Shown here in pieces: positions 1 to 13,310 of a stretch of 64,000 bases of DNA (position 1 is the stretch's first letter; each line of letters opens with the position of its first letter). The position numbers and the translations under genes were made by a program. The DNA is taken from NCBI GenBank assembly GCA_013400155.1, contig VXBM01000272.1, positions 248,520 through 312,519 of the forward strand. The letters are read 5' to 3'. Below the pieces are notes generated by a model, which was not told where the DNA came from, did no database searches, and saw only the letters and a list, made by a program, of their open reading frames with translations. The stretch comes from Helopsaltes ochotensis (lineage: Eukaryota; Chordata; Aves; Passeriformes; Locustellidae).

Positions 1-560
1 GGGGGGGAGCGCCCGGCGCCTTCGGGGGGCTCTGACCGCCCCGCCGCGGGCCCTCCGGCCGGGCACCCCCGGCGAGGAGGGCCCGGTGCGTCCCCGCAGC
101 GCTGCACCGGCATCTCCTCCCCTGCTCCTCGCTTCCCTTCGCCCCGAACGCCATTACTGAGGTGGAGTGATTGGGGCCGCGTAGGCCCGGGCGACGCCTG
201 GAAATCAGGCCCTGCCGAGGCGCTTTCCCGACGGTCTCAATGAAATCCAGCAGCAGCAGCTCGTTCACGCCCGCTGTAAACACTGTTAACACGTAGGCCA
301 CTCCTCTGGCCTCGGCTTCCAGCGCCCCGGCTTCCATGGACGAAAAACGTTCGTGGCTTTTTCGTCTAATTCCTGCAGTTCACCGCGCCGCTTCTCCTCG
401 GAGTTTTGTCTTAGGGCTTGTCTATGGCGATTTATTTTAGGCAGGACAGCCCTCTTGCCTTGCCCGACGTGTGCGGCGGGGGTAGTTGCTTGTAGTTCGG
501 CCGCAGATATTCTCTGTTATTGTCTTCGAGAAAACGGCATTTCACCGGTTGGATGGGTTA
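1..560 (+). promoter_or_regulatory. USP9X: CpG island, probable USP9X promoter and non-coding exon 1
   Basis: The first ~340 bases are very GC-rich with many CpG dinucleotides, against an AT-rich background in the rest of the window; CpG density fades out by about 560. An inverted CCAAT box (GATTGG, 169-174) is visible and no TATA box stands out. The island lies upstream of an intron-exon junction at 23663 and on the same strand as USP9X, which fits a housekeeping-type CpG promoter. Exon 1 cannot be placed: the best GT candidates are after 85 (CCCG|GTGCGT) and after 160 (CTGAG|GTGGAG), neither strong. The true start site may lie left of the window. Confidence 0.65.
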
Positions 561-3500
561 TTGGGGGTTTTGTGTGTTGGTTACCACTGCCTTAACATGT
601 GCCGTCCCACTTTGTGCCGCTTTGTTTGTATACAGTAGGAATAGCTTCTGAAAATTACTTATTCTGTTCTTGAGTGATTTCTTTCTTGTAGAGCCATCCA
701 GAAATGTTGGGGTAGTTTTTAAGGTGCCGTATTTGATTTTCAGCTTGCTCCTTTAGAAGTCCAGCTAGGTATTTTGAAGATTTGCGGTAGCTCGCAGCTG
801 TATAGGGAAAACAAAAAAAAGAACCTTTCAGAAAAGAATTGTTCTAATTAAATGTTCAAAGGACTCCCAGGCTCGCTGCAGACATATTGTGTCTGTCTCA
901 GCTGTTTTCACGTTATCTGTACAACTCGGTTTATACTCGCAGCTCTGCAGTTGTGTTCATATCACTGGACGTTTGTATCGGCCCAAAGACCCTCTGAAGT
1001 CGCAGGCTCCGAGCCAGCACAAGGCCTGCTTTTGCTGACCTACTTGCCGAACTGGGGCCTGTATTTTTATAAAAAGTTGTTCAATTGAGATACTGTTATG
1101 CATTCTTCAGTAGACTTGTGGCAACACTTGCTATGACAGACCACGTAGCCTGGGTTTTTCAGCAGCTTCTTAGATGCCTGACAAATGGGTGGTAAAATTG
1201 TTACGTTCAGGAAGCCGTAGGCAGCTAACTTTATTATTCCTATTGTACTTGGAATTTTTTTTTTCATATTTTACTTGAGAAATTGTCCAACCTCCCCACC
1301 AAAGATGTTGCTGATCAAGTCCTATATTTCTTTCAGCAAAACCCGAGTCGTACCTGAGGAAGTTTGTTTGTTCGCTTGGGCTTTATTCGTTTTGTTTGCT
1401 AAAATAATGGTTTTGGTTCTTGAAGTAATGTTTGTACTTTGAACCAACAAACTACAGTAGCTGGTACCAAGACTTTCAGGGAGGCGTATGGAATACATGG
1501 ATTGATTATTCTGTTGCAATACCCCGGACAACAGTGATGCTTAATGATAGCTGTGTACAAAACCCAGAAACATAATCATAAAGCTGCAGTGGAAGAAACT
1601 CAAATTATCAGCATGTTTATGGGGAAGGATTTAACCAGAAATAAATGTAAGATTGTATCATAGTAACTTTTCCCTCTCCAAGTGGGTCTTGTACTTTTGT
1701 GTAGTTTGTCTTCACGGTGTTTCTTTTGGGAGGCTTCTGTCTTAATCTTGCCTGGCCGCTGCTTCATGTCTTGCAGCGTTTGCCTTTGTGGCGATTTCTG
1801 TGCCCATGGAATTGACAGGAAGCCTACATCTGCAGGTGGTAATCAATAACGACAGTGATAGCAAAACTGTGTTCGCTCTCTGTGCAACACTGTCACCCTT
1901 ACATAAACATTTTATTCCCCACATTGTGGTGCCTTTGTACTCAGAAACAGAACAGTGCAACTACTCTGTGTTCTAAAGGCACACTTGTAGGTTTATGGAT
2001 TTTATTAATATGCTGAAATTCATAGATGAGAGATTCAAAATAAACTAAAATCGTGATTAGTGTCTATTTTGCAAAATTAAATAGACTTCTGAGAAAATAA
2101 AGGTACCTGTAATACCTTTGTTCCAAAGCATCTTATATTTGAAATTAAAATTAGTTTAGGACTTTCCAGTATGAATACAGCCTTGGGTAAGAATGGATAG
2201 GAATTAATTTATTTATTAGTTTGAACAATTTATTTTTAAATGGCTTTGAAGTTCTGTTTTTGTCAGAAAAAATATTAAATTCCATGGGAAGTATTTCTGC
2301 CCTTCCTGCTCTGGTTTAGACAAGTTCCAAACTTATTTCAGATATTTGAATGGAAGGTGCTTTTGTGTTAGGCAGTACTCTGAGTGTAGAGATGTCTCTG
2401 TATAAGTGTATATAAATGTGTGTGTGTGTCTGTAGTAAGTATTACTCACTTTTTCTTTAAAAAAAGAAATACTGTTTTATCTAAGAGATAAAAAGAGGTA
2501 TATTTTGAAAACATCCAGAACAAGATAGCCTCATATATGAAGTAAATGAAACAAAGGTGTCCCTTACTGTTTTTAACTTGAAGCAGGATTCTATATTTTT
2601 TTAAAGACAGTTCAAACCCTGCAAAACCCTTGAAACTATAGTACTTACTTTAATTCTTTCTTTTGTAATCACAAGAGCCTTGCTTAGCCACACTTATCAA
2701 TGTGAAGATGTAAGAAACGTTGCTGGATTTTATGTTCATTTTAAAAGTTGTAAATGTGAAGGTTTTGTGTGCTGTGGACAGCTGTTTGCTGGGTGTGAGC
2801 ATTAACAGTAACCTGAGCACGTGGTCGTGCTTTCTCTTGTGCAGGTATCCTAAGTTTTTCTCATGTGGATGTGTCTTCTCTTCAACCTCTCTGTAGCTGC
2901 ACCCAGTTTTATTGTCCACATCACCCCTGTTTAAAATCAGAATTCGAAGTTTAAAGCTGTACTTCAGGGCAGGTTTGGGAACACGGTGTGGTAATGTCTG
3001 TCGTTCACTGTAGTCTTGTTTTTTGCCAAGCTGGCAGCCCTGTGTGCTGTTCCTGTAGATTTGTCTCGTATCACAGATGTTATCTGTGAGCTGAAAATAC
3101 ACAACATTACTTTTATTTTTTAATGTCACTGAGCGTTGTTCTGATACTCCACAACAGAGGCAAAGGAGGCAAGGAAGGTCTTCTATTAGCACATGCAGTG
3201 AGACTTGGATTTTTCTATCTGGGAATTTTGAACTACTTTAGATTCTGTGTTAGAAAAACACAGTGACTTTTTCCCATGTGTTAAATCTAGTTTTTTGTTC
3301 TCTTACTAATGTAGGAACATCTGAAAGTTCTCACACTCTTATTATGAAACTGTAATTCATTATGAGTTCCCTTTTCAGAACAGTTATGTTGTATTGGCTG
3401 GTTCTCTTATGCTTAAGGCTAGAACATGACTTGAGAATGTGGTTAACAGAGGTTTCCTCTGCACTTGGGGATTTCGGGGTTTTTTTGGAGTCTCCAGTAG

Positions 3501-6500
3501 ATGGACAGGGCAGAAAGCTGTTCTGTCATTACCTTGCACCCTCAAAATGTCAACTGCTGCCTTTCTGATACCCTGCAGTGCCCACTGAGCCATGGGTGCG
3601 TTGAACACGTTCTGTAGATCTGGGTTGGTAAAGTAATTTAAAATGGGGTGTTGGTAACATTACAGGAGAGCTGTTAATAACTGTCCTCACTGTAGAGGAT
3701 AGGAAGAAAGTCAATAAGGTCTTGAGGTAGCCAGTTGTGACTTAATATTAAATCTTTTTGCTTCTCTCTCTTTTTTTTTTTTCTTGAGGGAGCTTAACAG
3801 CACAACCAGTTTCTTCTGAATTTTCTAGTATTTGCTTTGTTTTATAAGAAGCCATTAGTTACTCATTTTATTTATAGAGTTGAATTCAGTCTGCTTATTA
3901 TTAAGGTTTTTTGATTGTGAGTTGCTGACATGTTTTCAAATAAAAATTATAACGCTGGAAATGAAAACCACTGGGATATAGGTATGTTCCCAAGCTTGCT
4001 TTTTAAAAGAACATTGTTGATATATGATTTTCTTAAAGGATTAGTTACTGTTGACTATGAGAATTATTTGCTTTTGGTCAACTTTGTGTCAGTGCAGCTC
4101 TGAAAGCGATCCATCGGATGTCGATTTAAGATCTAGGTGTATTTTGAATGCTGGTATTATCAACTCTTTTTCGTGAAGTCAGATTGAAGATGCTTTGGAA
4201 GTAATGGGTAACTATCAGGAATGTTACTGTGGGAAGCTTTTATTTGTAGCATCCTTGATGTGCTTACAAAACCACTATTCAACCCTGTTTAGTGACTTAG
4301 GTTTCCTTACACATGTAACTGCCAACACAAAAGTATGATTTTCTTGCATTTAGAACTTTGCAGGGCCATTTCAGCAAATCCTACTGTTTGGTAGTTAGCA
4401 TTTAGCTGTGGATTTACTCAGAAGAGGGGAATTCCACATTGCATCATTCCTCAGAGATGTGCTTTTTTTCCAAATTCCATTTTTGAGCTGGGATTCAAGA
4501 CTGTTGAAGGCAAGACATCCTTGTCGCATGACTTTCCTCATATCCTCTCTGTAACAAATTGCAAAAGACTTCTTTTCTTTACAGAAGTGTTCAAATGACT
4601 GCTGCAAAGTAATGAAAAGTATGCAGAGGGAATTTCAGGGCTGTCTTTTCATTAAGCTTTCATGTAAAATACTCAAAACTGAAGTAATAGAAAATTGTCC
4701 CTACAAGAGCCTTTAAGACAGGTAGCAGTTTTTTTGTAACACTCGAATGGCAACATGGAATGACAGAAAAATGCACATTCCAAGTTCCATAGGGTTCAGT
4801 CCTGAAGTCATTTAATTGCTGCTTAACCTTTTGCTCAAGCTTCAGGAGGACTAGGTGGGGAAGAGGAAAAGGTTTGGTTTTGTGTTAGGGTGGTCTGAGC
4901 TGTAACAGCATGAAATGATAAAAGAGGGAAAAAAAGATTGTTTAGAAATGTGTTCAGTAAGAAAAATCCATAGTGATGTCAGTTGTGATCTCTGTTACCA
5001 GAGAGGCTGTTTTGGTTGGGGGAGTGTCCTCGCTCACTGTGGTGTGGGATTGTGGGGACAGGCCTGTACTGCCTGTGGGTGGAACTTCAGTTTTCTTGTC
5101 CAGGAAGAAATTCGACAGTGAGGAGAAGAAAAGTCTCTTTCTTAATAGAAGATAGGAATGAACATTGTTGTCAAAACACTGGCATCTTGGGAAATGAGCC
5201 TTGAGTTGTTTGTGGTTTATGTTTTTCTGTTATTTTAGCAGTAGAGTACTTCAGTGAGTTTTTTAGTAAATTTTTGCTGGACAAGTCCATGAATTTGAAA
5301 GCTAAATAAGAAAGAAGTATCTGTTTAGCTTAATTTTTAGGTGAGTAGGTTGGTGAAATACTAAAATTTTGGTAAACTAAAACCTTAAACTCTAATTTAA
5401 AGTTTATTTTAGACTTTGTAGATTTCTGATTTAGAAATAGAATGTTAACTGTTTGATAATTTCTGATGTTTTCTTTTAGTGTGTTTTCCCGAATCCTTTA
5501 GCTTTGAGGATTTCCTTTTTTTTAACTCTTAAATTGTGACATAAGTCCTCTGGAGCTTGAAGATATAGCTCAAGTGGCTCGTTCTGCAGTTTCAGGTTCC
5601 AGTTTTGCACAGCTCTCTGTATGTCTTGACCTGTCTTTCAGACCACTGTGGTTTTATTAACCACAGTGGGACCTTAAAATCCCACTGGTTAATGCTTTTC
5701 CTTCACCTTAAAATGCTTTTCCTTGAATGCTTGTAGTGGTGTTTATACAGACACAGGTGTGCACGCAGTCACGCAGTGGGGCTTTTTCTAGGATGGGCTA
5801 CTGACTTTTTCCCTTAGGTGAGGTGGTAATGTCAGAGATTTCTGAAGTGCTTTACAGTTCTCTTGCTGTGTCAGAATGTCTTTGAGATAGTTTTGGTAAT
5901 TAGGGAGGAACACAACCTGAAACTTCTTACAATTTGTTTTCTTACAGCAGTTCAGCCAGGTTGCTGTGGTTGGCAGTTTGTTACATGTATAGTGAAGATG
6001 TAGCTGAAAACATGGATTCCCTTTGTGCCATTTGGGAAGCCTTTTTTTTTTTCCTTCCATGTATAGGATTGGAAAAATGAGGTAGGTTTTTTTTTGTTGT
6101 TTTTTTGAGTGGATGCAGCAACCATCAGTTGAGTGATGTTCAGTGAGATGATCAGAGAGTTCAGTGGGAGTGAAACCTTGCTGTAAGCTAATGTGTAGTG
6201 AAAAAACCCCAGTCAGTCCCAGCCTCTGGTTAGCAGGTGTATGACTCTAATTTTCCACTTACCTGCACCATTCTGAGATTTTTGACTAGATGAAGGAGGG
6301 TTTGGTAATTCATCCTGTCATGAATATTCCTTTTATTTTCTGTCACTTTCCTGATAATGGTATGAATATTTAGGACCAGTAGAACTCTAGAATTGTTGCC
6401 TGGAGGCAGCTGGAGGAGGACAGTGGTTAGTTTAGTTTCATTGTTAGCAGGTAAAAGAGCCCGTATCAGAGCTTAGTTTGGAGGTTCCACTGCACTGTGT

Positions 6501-7814
6501 TGGTTGATGCTTAGATGGTACTTCAGAAGATGATCTTCTGCTGAAGTTAACGTGGTAGTGAAACTCAGTGCATTGTTTGTGTCACATTTACCCAGGTACA
6601 GATGTCACCCAAAGGCTGAGGTGTTGTGCAGGCTATGGACTTTATGTAGGCCAGCAGGGAGTAATTCAACAGTGGAGAGCAGAGGAGCAAAATCTCTCCT
6701 GCTTTGTGCTTTCAGGTATGTGCTTATGCTGTGCTACACCTGAAATACAGTCTGAGGGTTTGGCAGTGGTGGTGAGTCACTGCAGTTCTTCGTGAGTGTG
6801 AAAATACAATAAATAGGTAGCAGTTTATGCTTAAAATGAAGACTAACTCTTTAGTTCTACTTTCAGTTAGTCTAACAGCAAAATTTGCTTTAAATGTGAA
6901 TTTATCATTGTATGTTGCTTAAGTTCTAAATTGCAGTTGTCCACTAGAATTCTTTATCCCATACATGTGACATAATCAGTTTCTTTAATGTGTTTCATCA
7001 GTTTAAGTTCTTGTCTTAGAACTTCGTTCCAGAAATGGAGGGGAGGGAGAAGCATGTTGACATTTAAACAGTTCAGTTGCAATGATTTTTCCTTTGATAG
7101 GAATTATGAAGAAGTTACTTTGGGGATACATTTCTGTAGGTATAAAAAACTTTGCTTCTTACGTAGGCTGCCCAATTATTTGTTTTCTCTTAAGATACTT
7201 CCATGATTTTTGTGATGATTTTCTCTTGATAAGGAATTTTTGTTCAAGTTTTTGTAGTTTGCTCCTACTTGCCTGTTTGGTCAGGTGTTAGTAATCTGCT
7301 TTTAGGGAGAGTTGTCTTGTCTCTGCTGAATAGCTAATGTTCTGTTTCCCCAGAATTGGTGATGCTAAGGGATACTTCGGAGACATTTTCTAGCTGTGAA
7401 TAAAAGTGTCTGCATTACAGACAACAGCTTGTCACAGGGTGCTTATCATCAGTTAAGTTTTTTCTTCGCCTTGCTGTGTTTGTAAATATGAGGTCAGTGT
7501 TTGAGGTGACTTGTTCTTGCACAGATTCTTGATAAATGGAAGTGAAAAGTTTGTTTTCTTCATGTTATTTCATCAGGACACAGGGTTTGTATTTCAGAGT
7601 GAATTTCTCAACAGAACTAAAAGGTTGTTTTTAAAAATGTTTCAATTATTCGTTTTTTAGTCAAATTGTCAGATGGCTCAGTGAAGTTAGTTTAAAATTG
7701 TGTGTGGTGAAAAACAAATGATGTGAAGAGCCTTTGGAAAAAAGTTATGAATCGTGGTCTATCTAAGCATTTTATAAGCTTTTAAGAACCCTGTAGGGGG
7801 GTGATAGTGGATCC
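561..7814 (+). other. USP9X: USP9X intron 1, first part (no gene seen)
   Basis: Mostly unique AT-rich sequence. Open frames here are short, lack codon bias and match nothing I recognise. The longest, 2650-3192 on the minus strand (180 codons), is judged a chance frame. A perfect 11-bp inverted repeat lies at 5643-5669. A short GT-rich run lies near 2420. No coding exon, RNA gene or clear mobile element was recognised. Confidence 0.7.
5643..5669. repeat. Perfect 11-bp inverted repeat (hairpin)
   Basis: CCACTGTGGTT (5643-5653) is followed by a 5-base loop and its exact reverse complement AACCACAGTGG (5659-5669). It sits in intron 1, with no poly-T run after it and no known element around it. 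Function unknown. Confidence 0.8.
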
Positions 7815-8482
7815 TGTAATCCAGCCTGGCCTTGAACATTTCCAGCAGTGTGACATCCACAACTCTGGGCAACCTGTGTGAGTGCTTCACCACCTTCACA
7901 GTAAAGATTTTCTTCCTAGCCCCTCGTCCAAACCTACCCTCTTCCAGCTTAAAGCCATTCCCTCTTGTCCGCTCTCTCCATGCCCTTGTCAGAAGTCCCT
8001 CTCCAGCTTTTTCCTAAGCCCCTTTTATGAACTGGAAAGTGCTCTAAGGCTTCCCCAGAGCTTTCTCTTCTCTGGGCTGAACACCCCCAGTTCTCTCAGC
8101 CTGTCTTTATGGCAGAGTTGCTCTGGCCCTCTGGTCCTTTCCTGGTCTCCTCTGGACTACTCCAGCACGTCCATGTTTTTCATGTGCTGGGTACCCCAGG
8201 GCTGGACACAGCACTGTGGGTGGGATGTCACCACAGCAGAGTAGGGGAACAAAATCCCCTCCTTCACCCAGCTGCCCACACAGCTTTGAATGCAGCCCAG
8301 GACTCTTTGGCTTTCTGGGCTGGGAGTGCACATTGCCTTGGTCATGTTGTGCTTCTTGTCCCCCCAACACCCCGAAATCCTTCTCCTCAAAGTTGCTCTC
8401 ATTCCATCCTTCACCTGGCCTGTGCTTGTGTTTGGGATTACTCTGACCCTTAGGTAGGACCTTGCACTTGATCTTGAACTTC
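7815..8482 (-). mobile_element. CR1 LINE fragment
   Basis: Read on the minus strand, this is the 3' portion of an avian CR1 non-LTR retrotransposon. The 3'-end wording typical of CR1 is clear near 7825-7960 in reverse complement (accumulated changes around 'ggcaacctgt' and 'aagattttcttcct'). The rest matches the CR1 reverse-transcriptase C-terminal coding strand with many stops. It is 5'-truncated and inactive. The subfamily was not determined. Confidence 0.85.
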
Positions 8483-9444
8483 CTCTATGTTTACATAAAC
8501 ATGGAAAATGGGGAAATAGGAGAATGAAGCTTGTCATTAAATCGGTGTCTTCCTCACCCCCCTTAATTAGGAACTCTTCCTCCCATTGGATCCTCAAGTC
8601 ATTCAGTCAGATGGAATTGGATTGTCATTCAGTATTTGATCTGGAATTCTTGCTGTAAATGCATGTGTGACATCAGTCTAAGTAATGAGTAGAATAAGCT
8701 TGATAGGTTCTTTAGGTTCTTTCCTTTCTCTTCCTGTTCGTTACCCAAACATTAATCTAAAAGCTTGTGTTGTCTTTGTGGTATTGATGAAGAACTGAGA
8801 CACAGAGGCTGTAAACTTCAAATCTACCTCCTGTCGTAACTTTTCAGTGGATTTTGGTTAGATACTCAGGTGTTACACAGTTTTGTTGGCTTAAGTTGCT
8901 GTTGTACTTCCTCACTCCTTCTCAGTTTTCTCTTTCTCTCAGTGCCCTAAAGAATGAGAGGAGGACAAGAAGGTTAATGTGAAAAAGGCCAGTGTGTTCC
9001 CCAGCAATGCTTTTGAACAAGACACAGAATTAACTTTGGGGAGTTCTATATAGCTGCCTTATAAGCCAGAGATTTCCCTTTGATTTCTGAAGTTCTGTTT
9101 CTTTCCTTATTAAACATCATTAAACTTCTGTGACAAATAAGGTAGAGCCAATTTTTCTTCCTGGTGCCTCAGTTGATTACTGTTTACCCAGGGGACTTAG
9201 TTTGATGGAAATGAAATTACAGTGGAAACCAGATTACTCTGAAATTTCCAATTAGGTAGGAGCAAAATGACAAATTGAGCCTTTGACAAATACAGAGAGC
9301 ATGTTGTGTCTGTCTTTCATGCAGACACAAAATTTTGTTAAATGAAGACTTGTGAAAAAGTCAGAAGATGTTGACTGTCACAGTGGATGTGATGCCTTAG
9401 CTTTTATATTTTCAGATTCTGTGCTACCTAGAAATGAAGCCTCG
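8483..9444 (+). other. USP9X: Intron 1 spacer between CR1 and LTR
   Basis: AT-rich unique intronic sequence. A small inverted repeat (ATGTTTA/TAAACAT) lies just after the CR1 near 8490-8505. No gene or repeat family was recognised in the remainder. Confidence 0.6.
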
Positions 9445-9765
9445 TATTAAGAACTATACTAACCCTCTACGGAGCAGTTAGTCAAAACAAATCCATTTCT
9501 GCTGGAAGATCAAGGACAATTTCAGCCCAGGAACACAAACAACGATGGACTGAGGGGTGGAACAAGGTTGGGACCTCATAGCCCGGGGCTGTAATTGGAC
9601 AATTGGACCACAACATGCAAATAGACCTAAGCTTATAAAGTGGCAAAATCTCGTGACTGCGGAGCCATCTTTGTTACCACTTGCAGCCCACCCTGGGTGC
9701 AGCCTTGCTTAGGGTTCTGTAATGCACAAGGTAAATCCTAGAAACCTTGTAATCCTGATTTTATT
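9445..9765 (+). mobile_element. ERVL-like LTR fragment
   Basis: The block is more GC-rich than its flanks and has the layout of a retroviral LTR on the + strand: a unique 5' part, a TATAAA box at 9634-9639, then a stretch resembling the R/U5 region of avian ERVL LTRs (about 9660-9740). The wording fits passerine/avian ERVL LTRs as I remember them. The ends are approximate, no target-site duplication was found and no internal retroviral genes are adjacent, so it is at most a solo or truncated LTR. Confidence 0.6.
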
Positions 9766-9932
9766 CCTTAGTTTTGCCTAGCCTCTGTTTCAGGTTAGTC
9801 TTCCCTAGGCAACAGATGTAGCTCTTGTACTCAGCTACCTGTGCTCTGTCATCTCTAGTTCCATTTTTTGTAACCTGAGTTTCCAGGTAATGTTTGAATT
9901 GTAGACTTATGCTGACAGTTTCATAACTCTGG

Positions 9933-9933
<1 letters not shown>

Positions 9934-10006
<73 letters not shown>
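9934..10006. repeat. Poly-T tract (73 nt, one A)
   Basis: An almost pure T run interrupted only by an A at 9967. No LINE or SINE body is visible beside it, so it is not clearly a retroposon tail. The assembled length may be unreliable. Confidence 0.95.
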
Positions 10007-10007
<1 letters not shown>

Positions 10008-13000
10008 TCATGGGAAGTAAAATTTTTGCCACTTTCTGTGTTTTACAACCTCTGTGTTACTTGCTGTAGCTTCATCATTAAGTTATCTGCTTGTGGTGAG
10101 ATTACTCAAAGTATTACTGCCAACTAATTTTCCTGACTCATTGCGATCTGCTGAGTATTCCACTGGCTTTACAATAATTTCCAGGACAGTTTGTTGCCTT
10201 CACTTTCTCAGACTTCTTGCACTTGGCATTATTTGCTGTGGCTGCTTAATATTTCTTTCATGGCTGAACTTGTGCTGTTGGTGGCCTGACATTCCTGGGA
10301 TTTATCATCTACCAAACAGCTTTCTCTCTGATATCCATTATGCTTGGGAAGAATTTTGATCTTTATGACTTTTCTATGTTGCAAAGACTCATTTGTGCTA
10401 TAATGTATGCAAACCTTGGTTATATATTAGTTAAATATGTGCTAATTGTAATGATCTGTATTCGGTTTCCTTCATTTTCCCTCCTCTTCTAGGGTGTAGT
10501 TTTATGAGAGATTTGCAGTGATGCTGAAAGAGTTGGTTCTGTTTGTGTTTATGTGTTCTTCCTGTTTCTCCTGCCATTGTTAGTGTTCATGTGGCATATG
10601 ACACAGCTGAAAACGAAAATGATTTTATTCCTGTCCTCCAGTTATCTTTCAGCCAGATTGGCTTCTTGATCTGCCTGGTGGTGATGCAAGGGCTAATTCC
10701 ATAGTGGTGAAAAAGTGGTTAGGCTGGAAGCCAGCAGGATCGCCCTCCTTCCCTTCTTGTCACAGTGGAGACTTCCCTGATTTCAAACAGACCAAGAGGC
10801 TTTACTCTGAGCTAAGGCTTGTCCACATGCAGAAAATACAATTATTATTAGAAAATACAATTATAGACTTATTTTCTAAAATTTATCAGGATATAATAGT
10901 TGTACTGGGCGATGAGATTGCTGTTTCACACTGAGATTCCAGCAATAGAAGCAGAATAGATCCACGCACACACTGTGCTGGCAAAACCACCTTATGAGAG
11001 TTCTGTCACTCATGTGGTGCTGATTTAAGCACTGCCCCTGAGAAGAACAGGTCCAGTGTTCCTCTTGTCTCTGCTGGCCTGTTGGTGGGCTCAGCTCAGA
11101 AGTGGGATCTTTGTAGGCTTTGTGACTGAAGGGAGGGCTCTTTAGCAAGGGGATTTATGGGATTGGCAGTTTATGGGATTATTGCAGTGCAGGAAAAACA
11201 GCAGCAGTGTGTGTTAGGGATTTTTTTATTTAGTGTGTGGTGGGTTGTGATTTTTTTTTTGAATGACTTTCTGGTTTTCTGATAGCTGCAACAGAATTCT
11301 TAAACCCGTCCTCAGTCCTTAGGATGTGATAATAGGTGATTGTTTTCTCCTGCATTTCTCAGTAAAGAAGATTGTGACATGCTTTTTAGTAGACTTTATG
11401 GATACAGGAGTACTGTGTTTCTGGGACAGTGGTGTCACTCCTTGGGTCAGGGGGGGTGGGGGGGCAAACAGTAGAAATAATTCTCCTATTTCCCACCCTG
11501 CTTTGTTCTTAGTCTACTTTCTACGGGATTCTTGTTCCTTTCCAACCTCCTCCGCTATTTATCTTTTTGCATTTATAGTGAACTTCAGCCTTCCTTGTGT
11601 CGGCAGAAGGTGCATGAAGACAGAAGAAAAAACTGCTCTTCTGTTGCCTCTTCTTATTTCTCTATAGAGAGGCCAAGATTTTAAGGGGAGTTGTTACACA
11701 GGTTCTCTGGAGCAGGTGGATCCGGGATTTCTGGAGCATTCAGTCTGCCTAGGAAGATGGGCTTGCATGAGTTTGGTTGGAATGGAGCATGTTTAAGGCA
11801 GGCAATATTAAAAGACACAAGCTATCATCTTGTAACACCTCTAGGGAGCTTGTGCAAACTTGATTTTTCTTTTCAGTCAGTATCTTCTGACTGAAGTGGT
11901 TGTAAGGCAGCAGAAAATGTCAAAATGTTTCCTTGCAGCTGTCTGGCATGGAACAGTACAAAAACCGCCAGGCTGAGGAGGCAGTTGGTACATTGAAACT
12001 AGTGGAAAGTTTGGCTGAGTTTGTTAACCAGTTGTGAAGAAACTTACTGAAGGACAAATTTTAATGCTGGTGTCACTTTCTTCTGTATTAGAGATATTTG
12101 AATTACACTTGACAATAATGATGGTAGAGTTTGGGTTCTTGTGCTTAGTTTGTGCTTATTAAACATAACATGAAAAACAGTTAAAAAATAAAAGTGTAAT
12201 TAAAGCTAGTACAGTAACAGGAATGCTTAGATATTTGAATTTAAAGCATTTAAAACTATCTAGGTATTTTGCAAAGTTATTGTTGTCATGATTCTTGAAT
12301 GTAATCTGCTTCCAACTTAATACCTGTTAGGTACTGTATCATACTTTAATTGTTTACAATTAACCAAGCAGTAAGCTGTGTTGATTTTATACTTTGTGTG
12401 AAAATTTCCATAATGTGTTGATAATGTCACAGAATATTAGACATATAGACTACTATTGATTAATTAATTTTCTTTAGTACCATGTTTGACATAGTTTAGA
12501 GAAGCCATTAAATTTTCCATAGGGAACATGAAGGGAGCCAGAAAGGCTGAGCCAAATTTTTGCAGGTCACTTTTAAATTCCACTTTTCTACCAGAATCTT
12601 TACAGTCCAGTTGCAGTATTGGCATTGGGTGCTGCACACCACGGTGACACATCACGTGCTGTGTATAAGCAGGGTTTAAGAAATAGTGCATAAGTAACAC
12701 ACCAAAATAACATTGTAGTAATATCCCTAATTTACTGGCTGAATGACTTTAGCCAGCATTTCAATTATTTATAGTCCTGAGTTTTGCAAAGCCTCAAGTG
12801 CAGTATGTATACTATAAATAAGGCTGTGTTTTAAAGCTGCAAGTGGGACAAATCTGCAAGATGCCATTATCCTTCCCTTCAGATATTTGAGAAAGAACGA
12901 CGGTAGCAGAAGCCATTCGGCACTTACCAGTGGCCTGGTAAAATGCATGAATCTCATCTGAAATTACAGAATCCACAATGTGTGTATGTGTCTCAGGAGG

Positions 13001-13235
13001 AAACCAAGGCTAGGGATGCACTGAACGTGTGTGAGGATTTGGATCTCGGCATAGTTTGGCACAACCTTCCAAGGATGGAATGCTGAAGGGTTATTTCCTT
13101 TTTTAACTCTGTTCCGTAGGAAGAATTGGAGTTGTGAACAGTATTAAATGGCTCTAGGACTTCAAAGGGAGTGTTTTGATTTAAACTTTTCTAATTAACT
13201 TTCTTGATTTTAGTTTGTAGTTAGTATTATCTGTA
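10007..13235 (+). other. USP9X: Intron 1, middle part (no gene seen)
   Basis: Unique AT-rich sequence. A 15-bp direct repeat (agaaaatacaattat) occurs at 10831-10845 and 10850-10864. A G-rich run lies near 11450. No coding exon or RNA gene was recognised. Confidence 0.6.
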
Positions 13236-13310
13236 ATCCTGAGGCAGTGGGACTAGATGATCATTGGAGGTCACATGCAGATAAACAAAACAATTCTATT
13301 CTTAAATATT
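13236..13310 (+). mobile_element. CR1 3'-tail-like fragment
   Basis: The text 'gggactagatgatcattgg' followed by a degenerate 'ttctattctt' matches the last ~70 bases of CR1 elements on the + strand. It is very short and diverged, so the assignment is tentative. Confidence 0.5.

Noticed and set aside
2650..3192. 180-codon minus-strand open frame in intron 1
   Set aside because: No recognisable domain, no codon bias, no splice or promoter context; consistent with chance in a 64 kb window.
8107..8597. Overlapping open frames on both strands near 8.1-8.6 kb
   Set aside because: They lie within the CR1 fragment, whose GC-richer sequence has fewer stops; no gene is implied.
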